The position numbers and the translations under genes are program-made. Below the pieces are notes generated by a model, which saw nothing but the letters and a program-made list of their open reading frames with translations, did no database searches and was not told the origin of the DNA. From the NCBI GenBank assembly GCA_024400415.1, contig JAKSMS010000012.1, positions 1-45,101 on the forward strand: 45,101 bases of DNA, written 5' to 3'. The stretch's first letter is position 1, and each line of letters opens with the position of its first letter. Source of the DNA: Bacteroidales bacterium (GTDB lineage: Bacteria > Bacteroidota > Bacteroidia > Bacteroidales > P3). Positions 23,767-32,337 of this stretch are shown here, one piece after another.

Positions 23767-26529
23767 CTATATATTTCTAAACCTTACCATCACATTGATG
23801 GATTCGTCTGCATTTCCATAAAAGTTGCCGTAGGGTGACACGCTCACCTGCTCAGCATTAGCGCCCGACTGAATGAGCGCCTTCTTGATCATTCTGCCGC
23901 GATCCACCGAAAGTTCGTAGCATTCCTGGGCGTCGCTTCCTGGCACATTCACCGACACCTCTACCCTCACCTGCTGGTTTGACTGCAGGAACCGGCCTAA
24001 TCGGCCCAAATCGTCAGCACCCGCCTGAGTAAGTTGAGCATCGATGCCCTCAAATCTCACAAGATATAGCGGGAATGACTCCAAGTCTACAAGCTGAACT
24101 GCCGAAAAACCTTCAGGCTTCACAATAGAAGAGCCTATCGGATTGAACTTGTCTGCCGGCACCCAGAGATCATCCGTCTCAGCATATACTGCATACTCAT
24201 GATCAGAATAAAGCTTCATCAGTTCTGATACCGATACCGACAGATCGACTGACCGGATCTGAGACTGAGAGGTAAGGTCAACCACGCCCAACCCTTTAAG
24301 GCCAGAACCCAACTCAGAGCCGTCTACCATCACGCCTCGCAGCACAGCACCAGAAGAATGCTGTGTTGGAGCGCTGAAGCAGCCAAATCTATTGACCACC
24401 CTATTGGACGAGAAATAGAGACGCTTATCGTCGGGGGATAGGCTCACTGTCTCTTCGCGGAAGCCCGTATTCACCTCTTTGCCCAAATTCACAGCTTTTG
24501 ACCAACCCGTCCAGTCGGAAGCATCACTACGAGTCGACATATAGATATCGCCATAGCCCAGTCCTCGGGCATCAGTCACAAAGTAAAGCGTCTTCATATC
24601 ACGACTCAGGGCAGGACTCCGGTCGCAATACTCGCTATTGATATTCACGCCTAGATTTACAGCCTCGCCCCAGCCATCAGTAGTCTTGGGAATGTAGTAA
24701 ATGTCTAGAGCCATGGCAGTATCGCCATGATACGGAGTGCCCGAACGATGATATACCTGGCCGTATTTTCGGTCTGAAGCCAACAGCATACCGCTGCCAT
24801 CTGGAAGCATAACGGCATCGGTCTCGATGCTCTTGGTATTCACGCCTGCAGCAAAGGTCTCGTCTATCGTCCATCGCGCTCCAACCTTCTCGGCCATCAA
24901 GATATCGCCATTGCGGCCTAGCAGCATGCGATTGCCGTCATCAAAAAGGCTGAACAGCTTTAGGCCTCGATTCTCAGCATTGGTGAACACCACATCGTCA
25001 ATGCTCATCCACTTGTACTTTCTGGCCTGGGCCATTTCTGCAATGGCAATCGAGCTATTGGCGCCAATTCCTTTAGTATAATACAGATGTTTGCCGTCGG
25101 GATGAAGCACCGGATGGGTCATGTGGTAGCTTGGCGCCACCTCGGTAGCGGTCTGCTTTAGGGGATCTGGTTTAGCGTTAACGATAGTTTTCAATTCCTG
25201 ATAGCGCTCCACATCATACTCGTCAAAGCTGAGCATCACATAGTCGAGACGTTCGTCCACTGCGCTCCAATTCTGGCGAGCCACCAGAGGCTGTATCATG
25301 CGCTGAAGGGCCACAAAGGCGCGACCCTTGCCTGTAAGTTTTCGCACGTGCGACACATAATTCTGGAAATTCGACTCCTCAAATGGTGCCATCATATCCA
25401 GTTCGTTGAGCAGATCCTCCTGCGACAAATCATGCTGGATGGCAGCCCCAAAAGGGAACATTGGATTTGTCTCGGCAAAGTCCTTAATAGGCTGAACATC
25501 GCCTTCTGCAGAAACCCACTCGTAGTAGAGGCGGTAGATATCGTTGTAGGATGGGTCCAGCTGGAATCTTTCTAGATAGAGTTCCAATGCGCGGCCATCA
25601 CGTTGGTCGGTGATGAGTCTGCGCAGGCGTTCCATAGCCTGGTCGGCCAGCGGATTATCGCCATTAAGCTGGATAAAGTCGGCCAGTTCGTCTGGCGAAG
25701 TCATCTTTTCGTATTGGCCTTCTAGCAGCTGGCCAACGCGTTCGAGCGCCACAGCATAATCATCACCCGAAGGGTAGAGCACCATATAGTCGCGATAAGC
25801 CTTCACGTCGTTGCGCTTCTCTGCAGCAAGGAAAGCGATATGGGCCTTCTGCTTAGTGGCCACTTTTACTACTTGGGGAACCTCCACATAGGGAGCAAGA
25901 CGGCGATCCACCTCCTCCTCTGTGGTGGCAGTATTGAAGAGTTCGACGGCTCGCTGGGCAATGATATTGGCAGACTCTTCGGCCTCTGCCGTACCCGGAT
26001 AGGTCTTGATAAAGTGCAAGTAGGCCTCGATCGTGTTGGTCTGCTTGGTAGTATTATAATTTGACCGCATACGCTGAGCCTCTATCAGCCTCACCGTTGA
26101 AGGATCACTCGAAAAGGCCTGGGCAAAATTGTCCAACTCCATATTGGTGATTGTGCTGTGATCCTTAACGTACTGGCGTGCCGACATCAGTATAAACTGC
26201 TTCAGCTGGCGCACAGATGTGATGGTGATGCCGCGCTTGATGGCGTCTTTGGCCTCAGCATAGCGCTTATCGTCTTCGATAATCTGCACGTAGTTCTCTT
26301 CTGCCGTGGTAACATACTTCATGGCCATCGGCAGATTGAACATCGGATTCTCGCTATTGGCATAAAACTCGGCCATTGCCAACAGATTCACCACATTGTT
26401 GGGCTTTTTGACATAGTTCTTATACAGCTTAGCATACTGCGACTCGTAATAGCCCGACTGCTTTTTTTGAGCATAGCCGGCAGCCATTGCCGCCATACAG
26501 ATTGCCAATATTGCGATTTTCTTCATCAT
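23767..26529 (-). CDS. TPR/PD40/OmpA-like envelope protein, possible PorE-like type IX component
   Basis: This 920-residue protein has a signal sequence (MMKKIAILAICMAAMAAGYAQ). Residues about 25-450 are helical and TPR-like. A WD40/PD40 beta-propeller follows with repeats LHPDGKHLYYTKG, LSRDMKTLYFVTD and LSPDDKRLYFSSN. Next is a carboxypeptidase-regulatory-like segment (GLKGLGVVDLTSQSQ). The C-terminal OmpA-like domain (LTQAGADDLGRLGRFL, ELSVDRGRMIKKAL) would bind peptidoglycan. This four-part order is that of PorE of the Porphyromonas type IX system, but other Bacteroidetes proteins share it, so the link is inferred. The OmpA domain is degenerate in places. The gene starts 9 bases after the small secreted-protein gene. 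Confidence 0.75.
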   Translation of the reverse strand: MMKKIAILAICMAAMAAGYAQKKQSGYYESQYAKLYKNYVKKPNNVVNLLAMAEFYANSENPMFNLPMAMKYVTTAEENYVQIIEDDKRYAEAKDAIKRGITITSVRQLKQFILMSARQYVKDHSTITNMELDNFAQAFSSDPSTVRLIEAQRMRSNYNTTKQTNTIEAYLHFIKTYPGTAEAEESANIIAQRAVELFNTATTEEEVDRRLAPYVEVPQVVKVATKQKAHIAFLAAEKRNDVKAYRDYMVLYPSGDDYAVALERVGQLLEGQYEKMTSPDELADFIQLNGDNPLADQAMERLRRLITDQRDGRALELYLERFQLDPSYNDIYRLYYEWVSAEGDVQPIKDFAETNPMFPFGAAIQHDLSQEDLLNELDMMAPFEESNFQNYVSHVRKLTGKGRAFVALQRMIQPLVARQNWSAVDERLDYVMLSFDEYDVERYQELKTIVNAKPDPLKQTATEVAPSYHMTHPVLHPDGKHLYYTKGIGANSSIAIAEMAQARKYKWMSIDDVVFTNAENRGLKLFSLFDDGNRMLLGRNGDILMAEKVGARWTIDETFAAGVNTKSIETDAVMLPDGSGMLLASDRKYGQVYHRSGTPYHGDTAMALDIYYIPKTTDGWGEAVNLGVNINSEYCDRSPALSRDMKTLYFVTDARGLGYGDIYMSTRSDASDWTGWSKAVNLGKEVNTGFREETVSLSPDDKRLYFSSNRVVNRFGCFSAPTQHSSGAVLRGVMVDGSELGSGLKGLGVVDLTSQSQIRSVDLSVSVSELMKLYSDHEYAVYAETDDLWVPADKFNPIGSSIVKPEGFSAVQLVDLESFPLYLVRFEGIDAQLTQAGADDLGRLGRFLQSNQQVRVEVSVNVPGSDAQECYELSVDRGRMIKKALIQSGANAEQVSVSPYGNFYGNADESINVMVRFRNI

Positions 26530-26538
26530 TGAATGGTC

Positions 26539-27057
26539 TTATTTTTCGATTTTGAAGGTTGAGAGTATGCTCTTGAACTTGTCCTCGAACTTGCTGTAGG
26601 TGTCTTTAGTCGTTTCCACACGCACCTCTACAGCGGTAGACTTATCTTTGAAATATATCATGTTGAAGATATAGTCCTTGTTGTCATCCACATTCTTGTA
26701 GATTGCCTGCAGGCCTACAGCATCAGCGGCAGGAAGTCCCTCCGTGTATTCCTCTATCGTCTGGTAGGGATTGTGCTGGTAGCGGCTGAGCATCATGTCA
26801 TAGACCGATCCGGTGTAGTTCTTGCGCACATAGATTCTCATATTCGGCAGCACGGTATCGCCCACTGCGTCAACCACCACCTCGGCGCTATAGCTATAGA
26901 GGTACACCTTGGTATCCTGGTCCACATCATAGGTGCGAAGGTATTTCCAGCCGCCGTCTGGGAATCCAAACACAACATTGCTGCTTGGTATTCTGTTTTG
27001 AGCCATTGCTGTGAGGCCCATCACTACGACCATCATCGACAAAAGTAACTTTCTCAT
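26539..27057 (-). CDS. Small secreted protein of unknown function
   Basis: This 172-residue protein has a clear signal peptide (MRKLLLSMMVVVMGLTAMAQ). The mature part is a mixed alpha/beta domain with no motif I recognise: FGFPDGGWKYLRTY near the start, repeated charged strands, and SKFEDKFKSILSTFKI at the end. It looks like a periplasmic single-domain protein. It is followed after 9 bases by the PD40/OmpA gene and preceded by the glycosyltransferase gene with a 54-base gap, so it may be a partner of the PD40/OmpA protein. Function unassigned. Confidence 0.75.
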   Translation of the reverse strand: MRKLLLSMMVVVMGLTAMAQNRIPSSNVVFGFPDGGWKYLRTYDVDQDTKVYLYSYSAEVVVDAVGDTVLPNMRIYVRKNYTGSVYDMMLSRYQHNPYQTIEEYTEGLPAADAVGLQAIYKNVDDNKDYIFNMIYFKDKSTAVEVRVETTKDTYSKFEDKFKSILSTFKIEK

Positions 27058-27111
27058 TGCTCTACTGGTTTTTGACTATTATTATTTCTAACCGAAACGT
27101 GCTATTGCGCT

Positions 27112-28308
27112 TTACTTATCGGTCAGTTTTTCATATACAGAGATTAGTTTTCGAGTTAATTTTTCTTGCCCATACTCTTCTGATATCAAGGCATAGGCCT
27201 TTTGACCGATACTGCTGCAGAACTCTTGGTCGCCCACGCATCGCTTGATCTGCTGGGCAAACTGCTCAGGAGTGTCGGCAATCAGTATATTTTCTCCATC
27301 GGTATAGTTGATGCCGGCGGCACCCACAGAGGTGGAGATGACCGTCTTGCCGGCCGACATGGCCTCTATAATCTTCACTCTGATGCCGCTGCCCGACAGA
27401 AGCGGCACAATGTTGATCTGCTTGCTTCCTATGAAGTACATGGCATCGGCCACTTCGCCCACCACCTGTACCCCGTCCATATGGAGGTCCATCAAATCCT
27501 GCGGCATCTTACGCCCTGCCAGATAGAGGCGCACTTCTGGCACCTGGGCATGCACGATCGGCCACACATCGTTGAGGAACCAGCGCACTCCCTCCTGGTT
27601 GGGAATCCAATCCATAGAGCCTATGTGGAACAAGGTGTTTGGCTCCACAGCCACATTCTCCAATGGCTCAGGATTCACGGCAAACGGTATTGCCTCTATG
27701 CGCTTGCGGCAGCCTGCCTCCTTGAAGAATTGTGCATCGTCGGGGGTGATGCACACAATGGCGTCATAATCGTTGCAGTGCTCACGCTCATAGGCACCTA
27801 ATGTCAGCGCGAGATGCTTGAGATACCAGGCCTTGAACGGATTCTTCGTCCCCTTGGCAATATGGCGCCAGATGCGATGCTCCACATTGTGGGCCCGCAG
27901 CACCACCTTGGCCTGGCTATATTTGCGTATCAGCGGCACATAGGGCGTGAGGAACACGCTCTCGAGATGCACCACGTCGAATTCCTCCTCTTCGAGTATC
28001 TGCCTGAGCTTGGCAGCAAAGTCGCTGCTCACATAGCGCTTCACGTGATACGACTCGCCGCACATCATGGCCACAAAGGCGTCAAGCACATTCACTCCGA
28101 GGTCGATATACTGTGCCTCAAAGCGCGTAGCCTGCAGATACTCGTCGGTCATCTGCTCGTGGCGCACGGGATGCTTGTCGGTACACACGCTCAACACCCT
28201 CACCTCGCAGCCTTCGGCCAGCAATCCCTGGGTGATGCTGTTCATGGCCAAGGTGCCGCCATCTACTGGCGGATAGGGAGGCTTGTTGCAGATTTGGAGT
28301 ATCTTCAT
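27112..28308 (-). CDS. Glycosyltransferase, GT4-like
   Basis: This 398-residue GT-B enzyme transfers a sugar from a nucleotide donor. The N-terminal acceptor domain has the typical glycine-rich loop PPVDGGTLAMNS (13-24). The C-terminal donor domain carries the conserved LSGSGIRVKIIEAMSAGKTVISTSVGAAGI, with the EAM glutamate that contacts the nucleotide-sugar. No membrane segment or signal is seen, so it probably acts at the cytoplasmic face of the inner membrane. The donor and acceptor sugars are not readable. No other polysaccharide gene is near; it sits alone within an operon of secreted and membrane proteins. Confidence 0.88.
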   Translation of the reverse strand: MKILQICNKPPYPPVDGGTLAMNSITQGLLAEGCEVRVLSVCTDKHPVRHEQMTDEYLQATRFEAQYIDLGVNVLDAFVAMMCGESYHVKRYVSSDFAAKLRQILEEEEFDVVHLESVFLTPYVPLIRKYSQAKVVLRAHNVEHRIWRHIAKGTKNPFKAWYLKHLALTLGAYEREHCNDYDAIVCITPDDAQFFKEAGCRKRIEAIPFAVNPEPLENVAVEPNTLFHIGSMDWIPNQEGVRWFLNDVWPIVHAQVPEVRLYLAGRKMPQDLMDLHMDGVQVVGEVADAMYFIGSKQINIVPLLSGSGIRVKIIEAMSAGKTVISTSVGAAGINYTDGENILIADTPEQFAQQIKRCVGDQEFCSSIGQKAYALISEEYGQEKLTRKLISVYEKLTDK

Positions 28309-28328
28309 TGCTACGATCTTTTTGTCAT

Positions 28329-29429
28329 TTATTTGAAACGCACCATGTGCTCGCCAAAGTTGAGCAGCAGCGCCACATTCATCGAAACGCCGTTGTAGTC
28401 GTAGAGTTTCGAACGCGACGCATAGAGCATCAGTCGGGCCCCAGTGAGCGACTGTCCCCTGATGCCGTCATACATCGGAGCGTATATCTCGTTGCTGAGA
28501 TTCCAATCTATGGCCACGCCTGCTATCCACGAGCCGCAGGCCGTGGAGAACGACTCCTCGTCGCTGCCCTTGGTAATAGTGGAAAGGCCGAAGCCCGCCA
28601 GCGGCATGACGGAGTATCTGATTTGGCGCACTGCATAGTAGCCATACCCCATCCAGAACTGGAGCCAGGTATAGGGAGTGCCCTTGGCGAAATTCACGCC
28701 GTCGAGCTGATAATGGCGCTTTGATCCGCCGCCACCGATGGCAAAGTCGAACATATACGACGAGCGGCCATAAAGCCCCTCCATGCCGAACTCAAACGAC
28801 GTGGCATTGCGGAACGTCTTGGTGAGGCCGCCCAAATGCACCGTATGCATCACACCCAGATGGGCGCCCACGCCTAACGACTTGGCGTCCTTGATTCTAG
28901 GCATATCGCACACCGGAATCTCGGCCAGTAGGCGGTTGGTGCTGTCGAGCCAGCGAGCCACCACTAGGCTGTCGGCGCCATCGCGGCTCTCTAGCATGAA
29001 GCGCGTCTCGTCGGCCTGGCAGTAGTCGGCCACCGACTGCATGAGGTCCTGGTAGCTGACGCCGTCCGTAGCCCTGTCGAACGAGGACTGGAACAGACGG
29101 GCCTGAAGTTCGGCCAGATTGAAGAGCACCTGGTTGAAATGCAGCTCGGTAGTGCTCTGTCGGCCCTCTACCACCCACGAGAGCTTAGGCTCCATATAGG
29201 CCACAACTCTGAGGCGCTCCATCTTTACGCCCGCCAGGCTGGTATCGGTATCGGTAAGTTTGAATGAGTATTGAAGCCAACTGGCATTAAGGCTGTCGGC
29301 ATTAGATGGATACACCTGGAAGTCCTGCCACGTGAGCGGACCCTTGTCCCAAGTGCGATGTTGCAGCTGTGCGCTGGCTCCGGACACCAGAGCCAGCACC
29401 ATAACTGCTATTGCAAACAACTTCTTCAT
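28329..29429 (-). CDS. Secreted protein with DUF922-like N-terminal domain and barrel-like C-terminal half
   Basis: I chose the ATG at 29429 (366 residues) because it gives a clean signal peptide, MKKLFAIAVMVLALVSGASAQ. An ATG at 29459 overlaps the YitT stop by one base and is also possible. After the signal, WDKGPLTWQDFQVYPS resembles the start of the DUF922 family of secreted zinc proteases. The family's HEQxHFDIAEL site appears as LHFNQVLFNLAEL, in which the glutamate and second histidine are lost. Residues from about 190 on have alternating glycine and aromatic strands, as in an outer-membrane barrel or surface beta-sheet. So this is perhaps a degenerate, non-catalytic member. Family placement is tentative. 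Confidence 0.6.
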   Translation of the reverse strand: MKKLFAIAVMVLALVSGASAQLQHRTWDKGPLTWQDFQVYPSNADSLNASWLQYSFKLTDTDTSLAGVKMERLRVVAYMEPKLSWVVEGRQSTTELHFNQVLFNLAELQARLFQSSFDRATDGVSYQDLMQSVADYCQADETRFMLESRDGADSLVVARWLDSTNRLLAEIPVCDMPRIKDAKSLGVGAHLGVMHTVHLGGLTKTFRNATSFEFGMEGLYGRSSYMFDFAIGGGGSKRHYQLDGVNFAKGTPYTWLQFWMGYGYYAVRQIRYSVMPLAGFGLSTITKGSDEESFSTACGSWIAGVAIDWNLSNEIYAPMYDGIRGQSLTGARLMLYASRSKLYDYNGVSMNVALLLNFGEHMVRFK

Positions 29430-29458
29430 CTCAGAACGATTGTTTGAATTAAAAATCA

Positions 29459-30475
29459 TTATTCGGTAGGGAGAGCCTTATAGCCTTTGCCGTAGGTCTC
29501 CTTGCTTTCGAGCACGCTTACGAAGCTCTCTGGGTCCTCCTTGGCAAGCCAGATGTTGAGCTTGGTGGAGTCCTTGTGGTTCATGGTGCATACCACCACG
29601 TCGCCCGAGCAGCCGAGTTCGGCATTCTTGCCCATCTCGGTAGCAATGTAGTTGGCCACCTTCTGGGCCTGCTTGGTGGTGATGATGTAGGTCTTAGGAC
29701 GCTTGAAGCCATCCACCACGAGGTCGATCATGATACCCTCGATGAACACAACGATGAATGAGTTGATAGGCAGACGGAGGCTTGCGGTGAAGTCGTGGAT
29801 TGAGTCGTAGCCCTTAAGCATGCCGATAAGGAGAGTGCTGAAGGTGATGATGCCGTCAACGATGATCACGAGGGTGCCAAGGCTGATCTTGGTGTATTTG
29901 TGGAGCACCATAGAAACGATGTCGCTACCGCCAGAGGTGGCACCAGCACGGAAGATCAATCCGATGGCGATACCATAGAGCAGACCTGCCACAATGGTGT
30001 TGAGCAGATAGTCGGGCATAAACCAGAAGGTCTTGTCTACGCCGTCGGCAAACGAGATGCCGAAGGCCTCGAGGCTGGTATTGTAGTCGCACTGCACGAG
30101 GAGGCTCTCCATGCCGGCAGGGATGAGCTCCTTAGCCTCATAGATACCCTGATGGATAATTGGGAAATAGCCCCAAGTGGTCTCAATCATAAAGGCAAAG
30201 AGGATGTTGAAGATGGTGGCGGCCACGGTCTTTACGCCGAACTTCGGGCCCAGAATCCAGGTACCGAAAATCAGCAGAGGAATATCCATGCAGATCACAT
30301 AGAAGGAAATCTTCCAAGGGTTCAAGGCATTGAGCACATTGGAAAGGCCCCAAGTTCCGCCAGGAGCCAGGTTGTAAGGGTTAGCGAACATGATGTCGCC
30401 TACAGCGAAGAGGAAGCTTCCCAGAATCACAAGGAACCAGGAAACGAGTTCTTTTTTGGTTTTTTCGTTAGCCAT
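29459..30475 (-). CDS. YitT-family membrane protein with C-terminal DUF2179 domain
   Basis: This 338-residue protein has a hydrophobic core of about six helices. The N-terminal part includes GDIMFANPYNLAPGGTWGLSNVLN and a GATSGGSDIVSMVLHKYT loop characteristic of YitT (DUF161) proteins. The soluble C-terminal domain (KTYIITTKQAQKVANYIATEM...) is DUF2179. The family's transport substrate is unknown. It is the first gene of a six-gene operon, behind a full-consensus promoter at 30549-30580. Confidence 0.87.
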   Translation of the reverse strand: MANEKTKKELVSWFLVILGSFLFAVGDIMFANPYNLAPGGTWGLSNVLNALNPWKISFYVICMDIPLLIFGTWILGPKFGVKTVAATIFNILFAFMIETTWGYFPIIHQGIYEAKELIPAGMESLLVQCDYNTSLEAFGISFADGVDKTFWFMPDYLLNTIVAGLLYGIAIGLIFRAGATSGGSDIVSMVLHKYTKISLGTLVIIVDGIITFSTLLIGMLKGYDSIHDFTASLRLPINSFIVVFIEGIMIDLVVDGFKRPKTYIITTKQAQKVANYIATEMGKNAELGCSGDVVVCTMNHKDSTKLNIWLAKEDPESFVSVLESKETYGKGYKALPTE

Positions 30476-30548
30476 TTTACTTTTTATTTATTATTATATT
30501 ATTTAATTACAACGCATTAAGCCTCCTGCGCCATGCAGAAAGCTGCTA

Positions 30549-30580
30549 CAAAGATACTAATAAAAAGGAGATATTGCAAA
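30549..30580 (-). promoter_or_regulatory. Bacteroidetes promoter for the YitT operon
   Basis: On the minus strand TTTG (30580-30577), 20 bases, then TATCTTTG (30556-30549). This is an exact match to -33 TTTG and -7 TAnnTTTG with optimal spacing. The leader would be about 65 bases. Confidence 0.8.
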
Positions 30581-30653
30581 GATTTGGACTAAAAATTCAG
30601 ATTCTGCAACATCAACAAGCCGATTCAGAGCCCCGATTCCGACCTCTCAAACG

Positions 30654-31490
30654 CTACAGATAGCGCTTCTGTTCCTGCCCCTCTACGCCGGCATAGAGCT
30701 CCACCAGATGCTTGGCCGGAGAGGAATTGATCTTGGGCAGAAGCACCTCCTCGATCTGGAACAATCCCACCTCGGCAGACATCCTCACATCAATCTTAAT
30801 TGGGCGCTCGTCACCACTGAGAATCACCACCTTGTCGATAGAATTGGCAGAATACTTATGTATATCTCCCGCCTTAGGGGCGGTATGGATCTCGATAGGG
30901 ATGCGGGCACGGCCCTTGGTCATGTCGCAGCCGTCGGCAATCAGTATCAATCCCGCCTCGATGGAGTGGATGCGGCGAGTGCCCATATGGCCCATAATGC
31001 CCTCCATAGCCATCGACCTAATTACAACCTTTCTTTCCAAATCCTGCTCGCCGGGCAAGTTCTTGTCGAGAATGCGCGAGATGATATTATAGGCCAATAT
31101 GCCGGAATAGAGCTCGTGGTCCTGGCGGCCGATGGTCATGCCGAAATCGTGCATAAAGGCAGCCAGCGCCACAGCCGTCACGCTATCGTCGAAGGTTCCC
31201 GCCAGGTCCTCCTGGAGGCTGGTCTTGACGCCCGCATTGAAGAGCAGCTTGAGCATCTTGAGGGCATTGCGGCAGACGGTGCGCATATGCACAGGGCCAT
31301 GGTCGTTGAATCCCAGCCGCGAAATCGACACCTTGTTGGCATAATCCTGAATGGCGCGAATCTCCTTGTCGTCGATCAGGTCTTGGATCACGCGCAAGGG
31401 CAGATCGCCCTCTTCGGGAGTGAGTTCGATAATCTCGTTGGCAAGTTCCAGCAATCGGTGTTCTACAGAGAGTTCCTTAGGTGATTTCAT
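30654..31490 (-). CDS. HD-domain phosphohydrolase-like protein
   Basis: This 278-residue cytoplasmic protein starts at the ATG at 31490. A longer frame would start at 31538, upstream of the -7 box, so it is unlikely. The HD-fold metal site is intact: H64 and H68 in NDHGPVHMRTV, H114-D115 in FMHDFG, H125 in QDHELY and D186 in IADGCDMTKG. HD proteins of this kind hydrolyse phosphate esters of nucleotides or tRNA. The C-terminal domain (about 200-278) probably binds a ligand. The gene lies beside a very large palindrome and may be controlled by it. Confidence 0.82.
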   Translation of the reverse strand: MKSPKELSVEHRLLELANEIIELTPEEGDLPLRVIQDLIDDKEIRAIQDYANKVSISRLGFNDHGPVHMRTVCRNALKMLKLLFNAGVKTSLQEDLAGTFDDSVTAVALAAFMHDFGMTIGRQDHELYSGILAYNIISRILDKNLPGEQDLERKVVIRSMAMEGIMGHMGTRRIHSIEAGLILIADGCDMTKGRARIPIEIHTAPKAGDIHKYSANSIDKVVILSGDERPIKIDVRMSAEVGLFQIEEVLLPKINSSPAKHLVELYAGVEGQEQKRYL

Positions 31491-31515
31491 GATAGGGATG
31501 AGTTTATTCAGTTTG

Positions 31516-31549
31516 CAAAGATACGACTTTTTCTCCAATCCGGCCCAAA
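31516..31549 (-). promoter_or_regulatory. Promoter of the HD-domain gene
   Basis: On the minus strand TTTG (31549-31546), 22 bases, then TATCTTTG (31523-31516). The -7 box is 26 bases upstream of the ATG at 31490. The spacer is slightly long. Confidence 0.65.
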
Positions 31550-31613
31550 TAATCTTCGCCGACCCCTATTCTGCCATGCGCACACCCGCCCCACAGCTGG
31601 ATGATAACTGGCG

Positions 31614-31711
31614 CATTTGTGCTATATGTGTGCTATATATGTGCTATATTTGTACTATCCTATAGAATAGCAGATATATAGCACATATATAGCACACATA
31701 TAGCACATATG
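31614..31711. repeat. 98-base near-perfect palindrome built of TGTGCTATAT repeats
   Basis: Positions i and 63325-i are complementary from 31614 to 31711. Only 5 of 49 pairs fail: 31617/31708, 31650/31675, 31652/31673, 31654/31671 and 31659/31666. The longest unbroken stretch is 32 bp (31618-31649 with 31676-31707), and the centre continues to an almost closed hairpin. Each arm is itself a tandem set of TGTGCTATAT or ATATAGCACA units. It lies between the HD-domain gene and the divergent lipoprotein gene, with each gene's promoter outside it. It could form a DNA cruciform, an RNA hairpin if transcribed, or bind a dimeric protein. I do not recognise the repeat family. Confidence 0.9.
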
Positions 31712-31772
31712 ACAGCAATATGCACTAGATATGGCAGTTATAAGCATCAAAAAATATTCTTTGAAAAAAAAA

Positions 31773-31804
31773 TTTGGAGAATATTGAGAAAAGATGTACC
31801 TTTG
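31773..31804 (+). promoter_or_regulatory. Promoter of the lipoprotein gene
   Basis: TTTG (31773-31776), 20 bases, then TACCTTTG (31797-31804): an exact consensus match at the best spacing. The leader is about 50 bases. An 8-bp inverted repeat, AATATTCT (31753-31760) and AGAATATT (31778-31785), brackets the -33 box and could be an operator. Confidence 0.82.
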
Positions 31805-31861
31805 CAAATCAAATCAATGAGGAATTATTATTATCAATTAACAATTTAATACCCTATCATT

Positions 31862-32254
31862 ATGAAAAAGAAACTTTTAGGTATCGTTATGGCCGTTTTC
31901 GCCATGACTATGATGTTCACCTCTTGCAGCAAGGCTGAAAAGCTTATCGTCGGCACTTGGACCAACACCGCTAACAGCAACGTTAAAATCACCGCCAACG
32001 GCGAAGAAATTGCCAACGAGGTTTTTAACGCTGGCGAGGTTACCATGGTGTTCAACGAGGACGGCACCTGCAACGAAGGCGCTACCTACACCATCGACGA
32101 CGACAAGCTCACCATCACCTACAAGGGCGAGAGCATTGTTTACGACGTGGTTACCCTCGAAAAGAAACTTCTCGTGCTCGAGAACATTGAGAAGCAGACT
32201 CAGTATGGCACCGAGCTGGTTGTTTCCACCCACATGGAAATGGAGAAGCAATAA
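31862..32254 (+). CDS. Small lipocalin-like lipoprotein
   Basis: This 130-residue protein has a type II signal with lipobox FTSC (residue 22 is the lipidated cysteine). The mature domain starts with LIVGTWTN and continues with short beta strands (VTMVFNEDGTCNEG, ATYTIDDDKLTITYKGE), the layout of lipocalin-like Bacteroidetes lipoproteins. It is anchored in a membrane; the ligand is unknown. It stands alone, with a strong promoter upstream and a clear terminator downstream. Confidence 0.88.
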   Translation: MKKKLLGIVMAVFAMTMMFTSCSKAEKLIVGTWTNTANSNVKITANGEEIANEVFNAGEVTMVFNEDGTCNEGATYTIDDDKLTITYKGESIVYDVVTLEKKLLVLENIEKQTQYGTELVVSTHMEMEKQ

Positions 32255-32288
32255 CAACTTGTTGGAACTTTCCAAACCACACAATAAG

Positions 32289-32315
32289 AAGGACGGCCGA
32301 ATGGCCGTCCTTTGT
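32289..32315. terminator. Terminator shared by the lipoprotein and outer-membrane protein genes
   Basis: A 10-bp stem, AAGGACGGCC (32289-32298) and GGCCGTCCTT (32303-32312), has a GAAT loop followed by TGTTGTTT on the plus strand. On the minus strand the T run is weak (CTTATTGTGT), so it acts mainly for the plus-strand gene. Confidence 0.85.
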
Positions 32316-32337
32316 TGTTTAATATCTCTATTATGTT

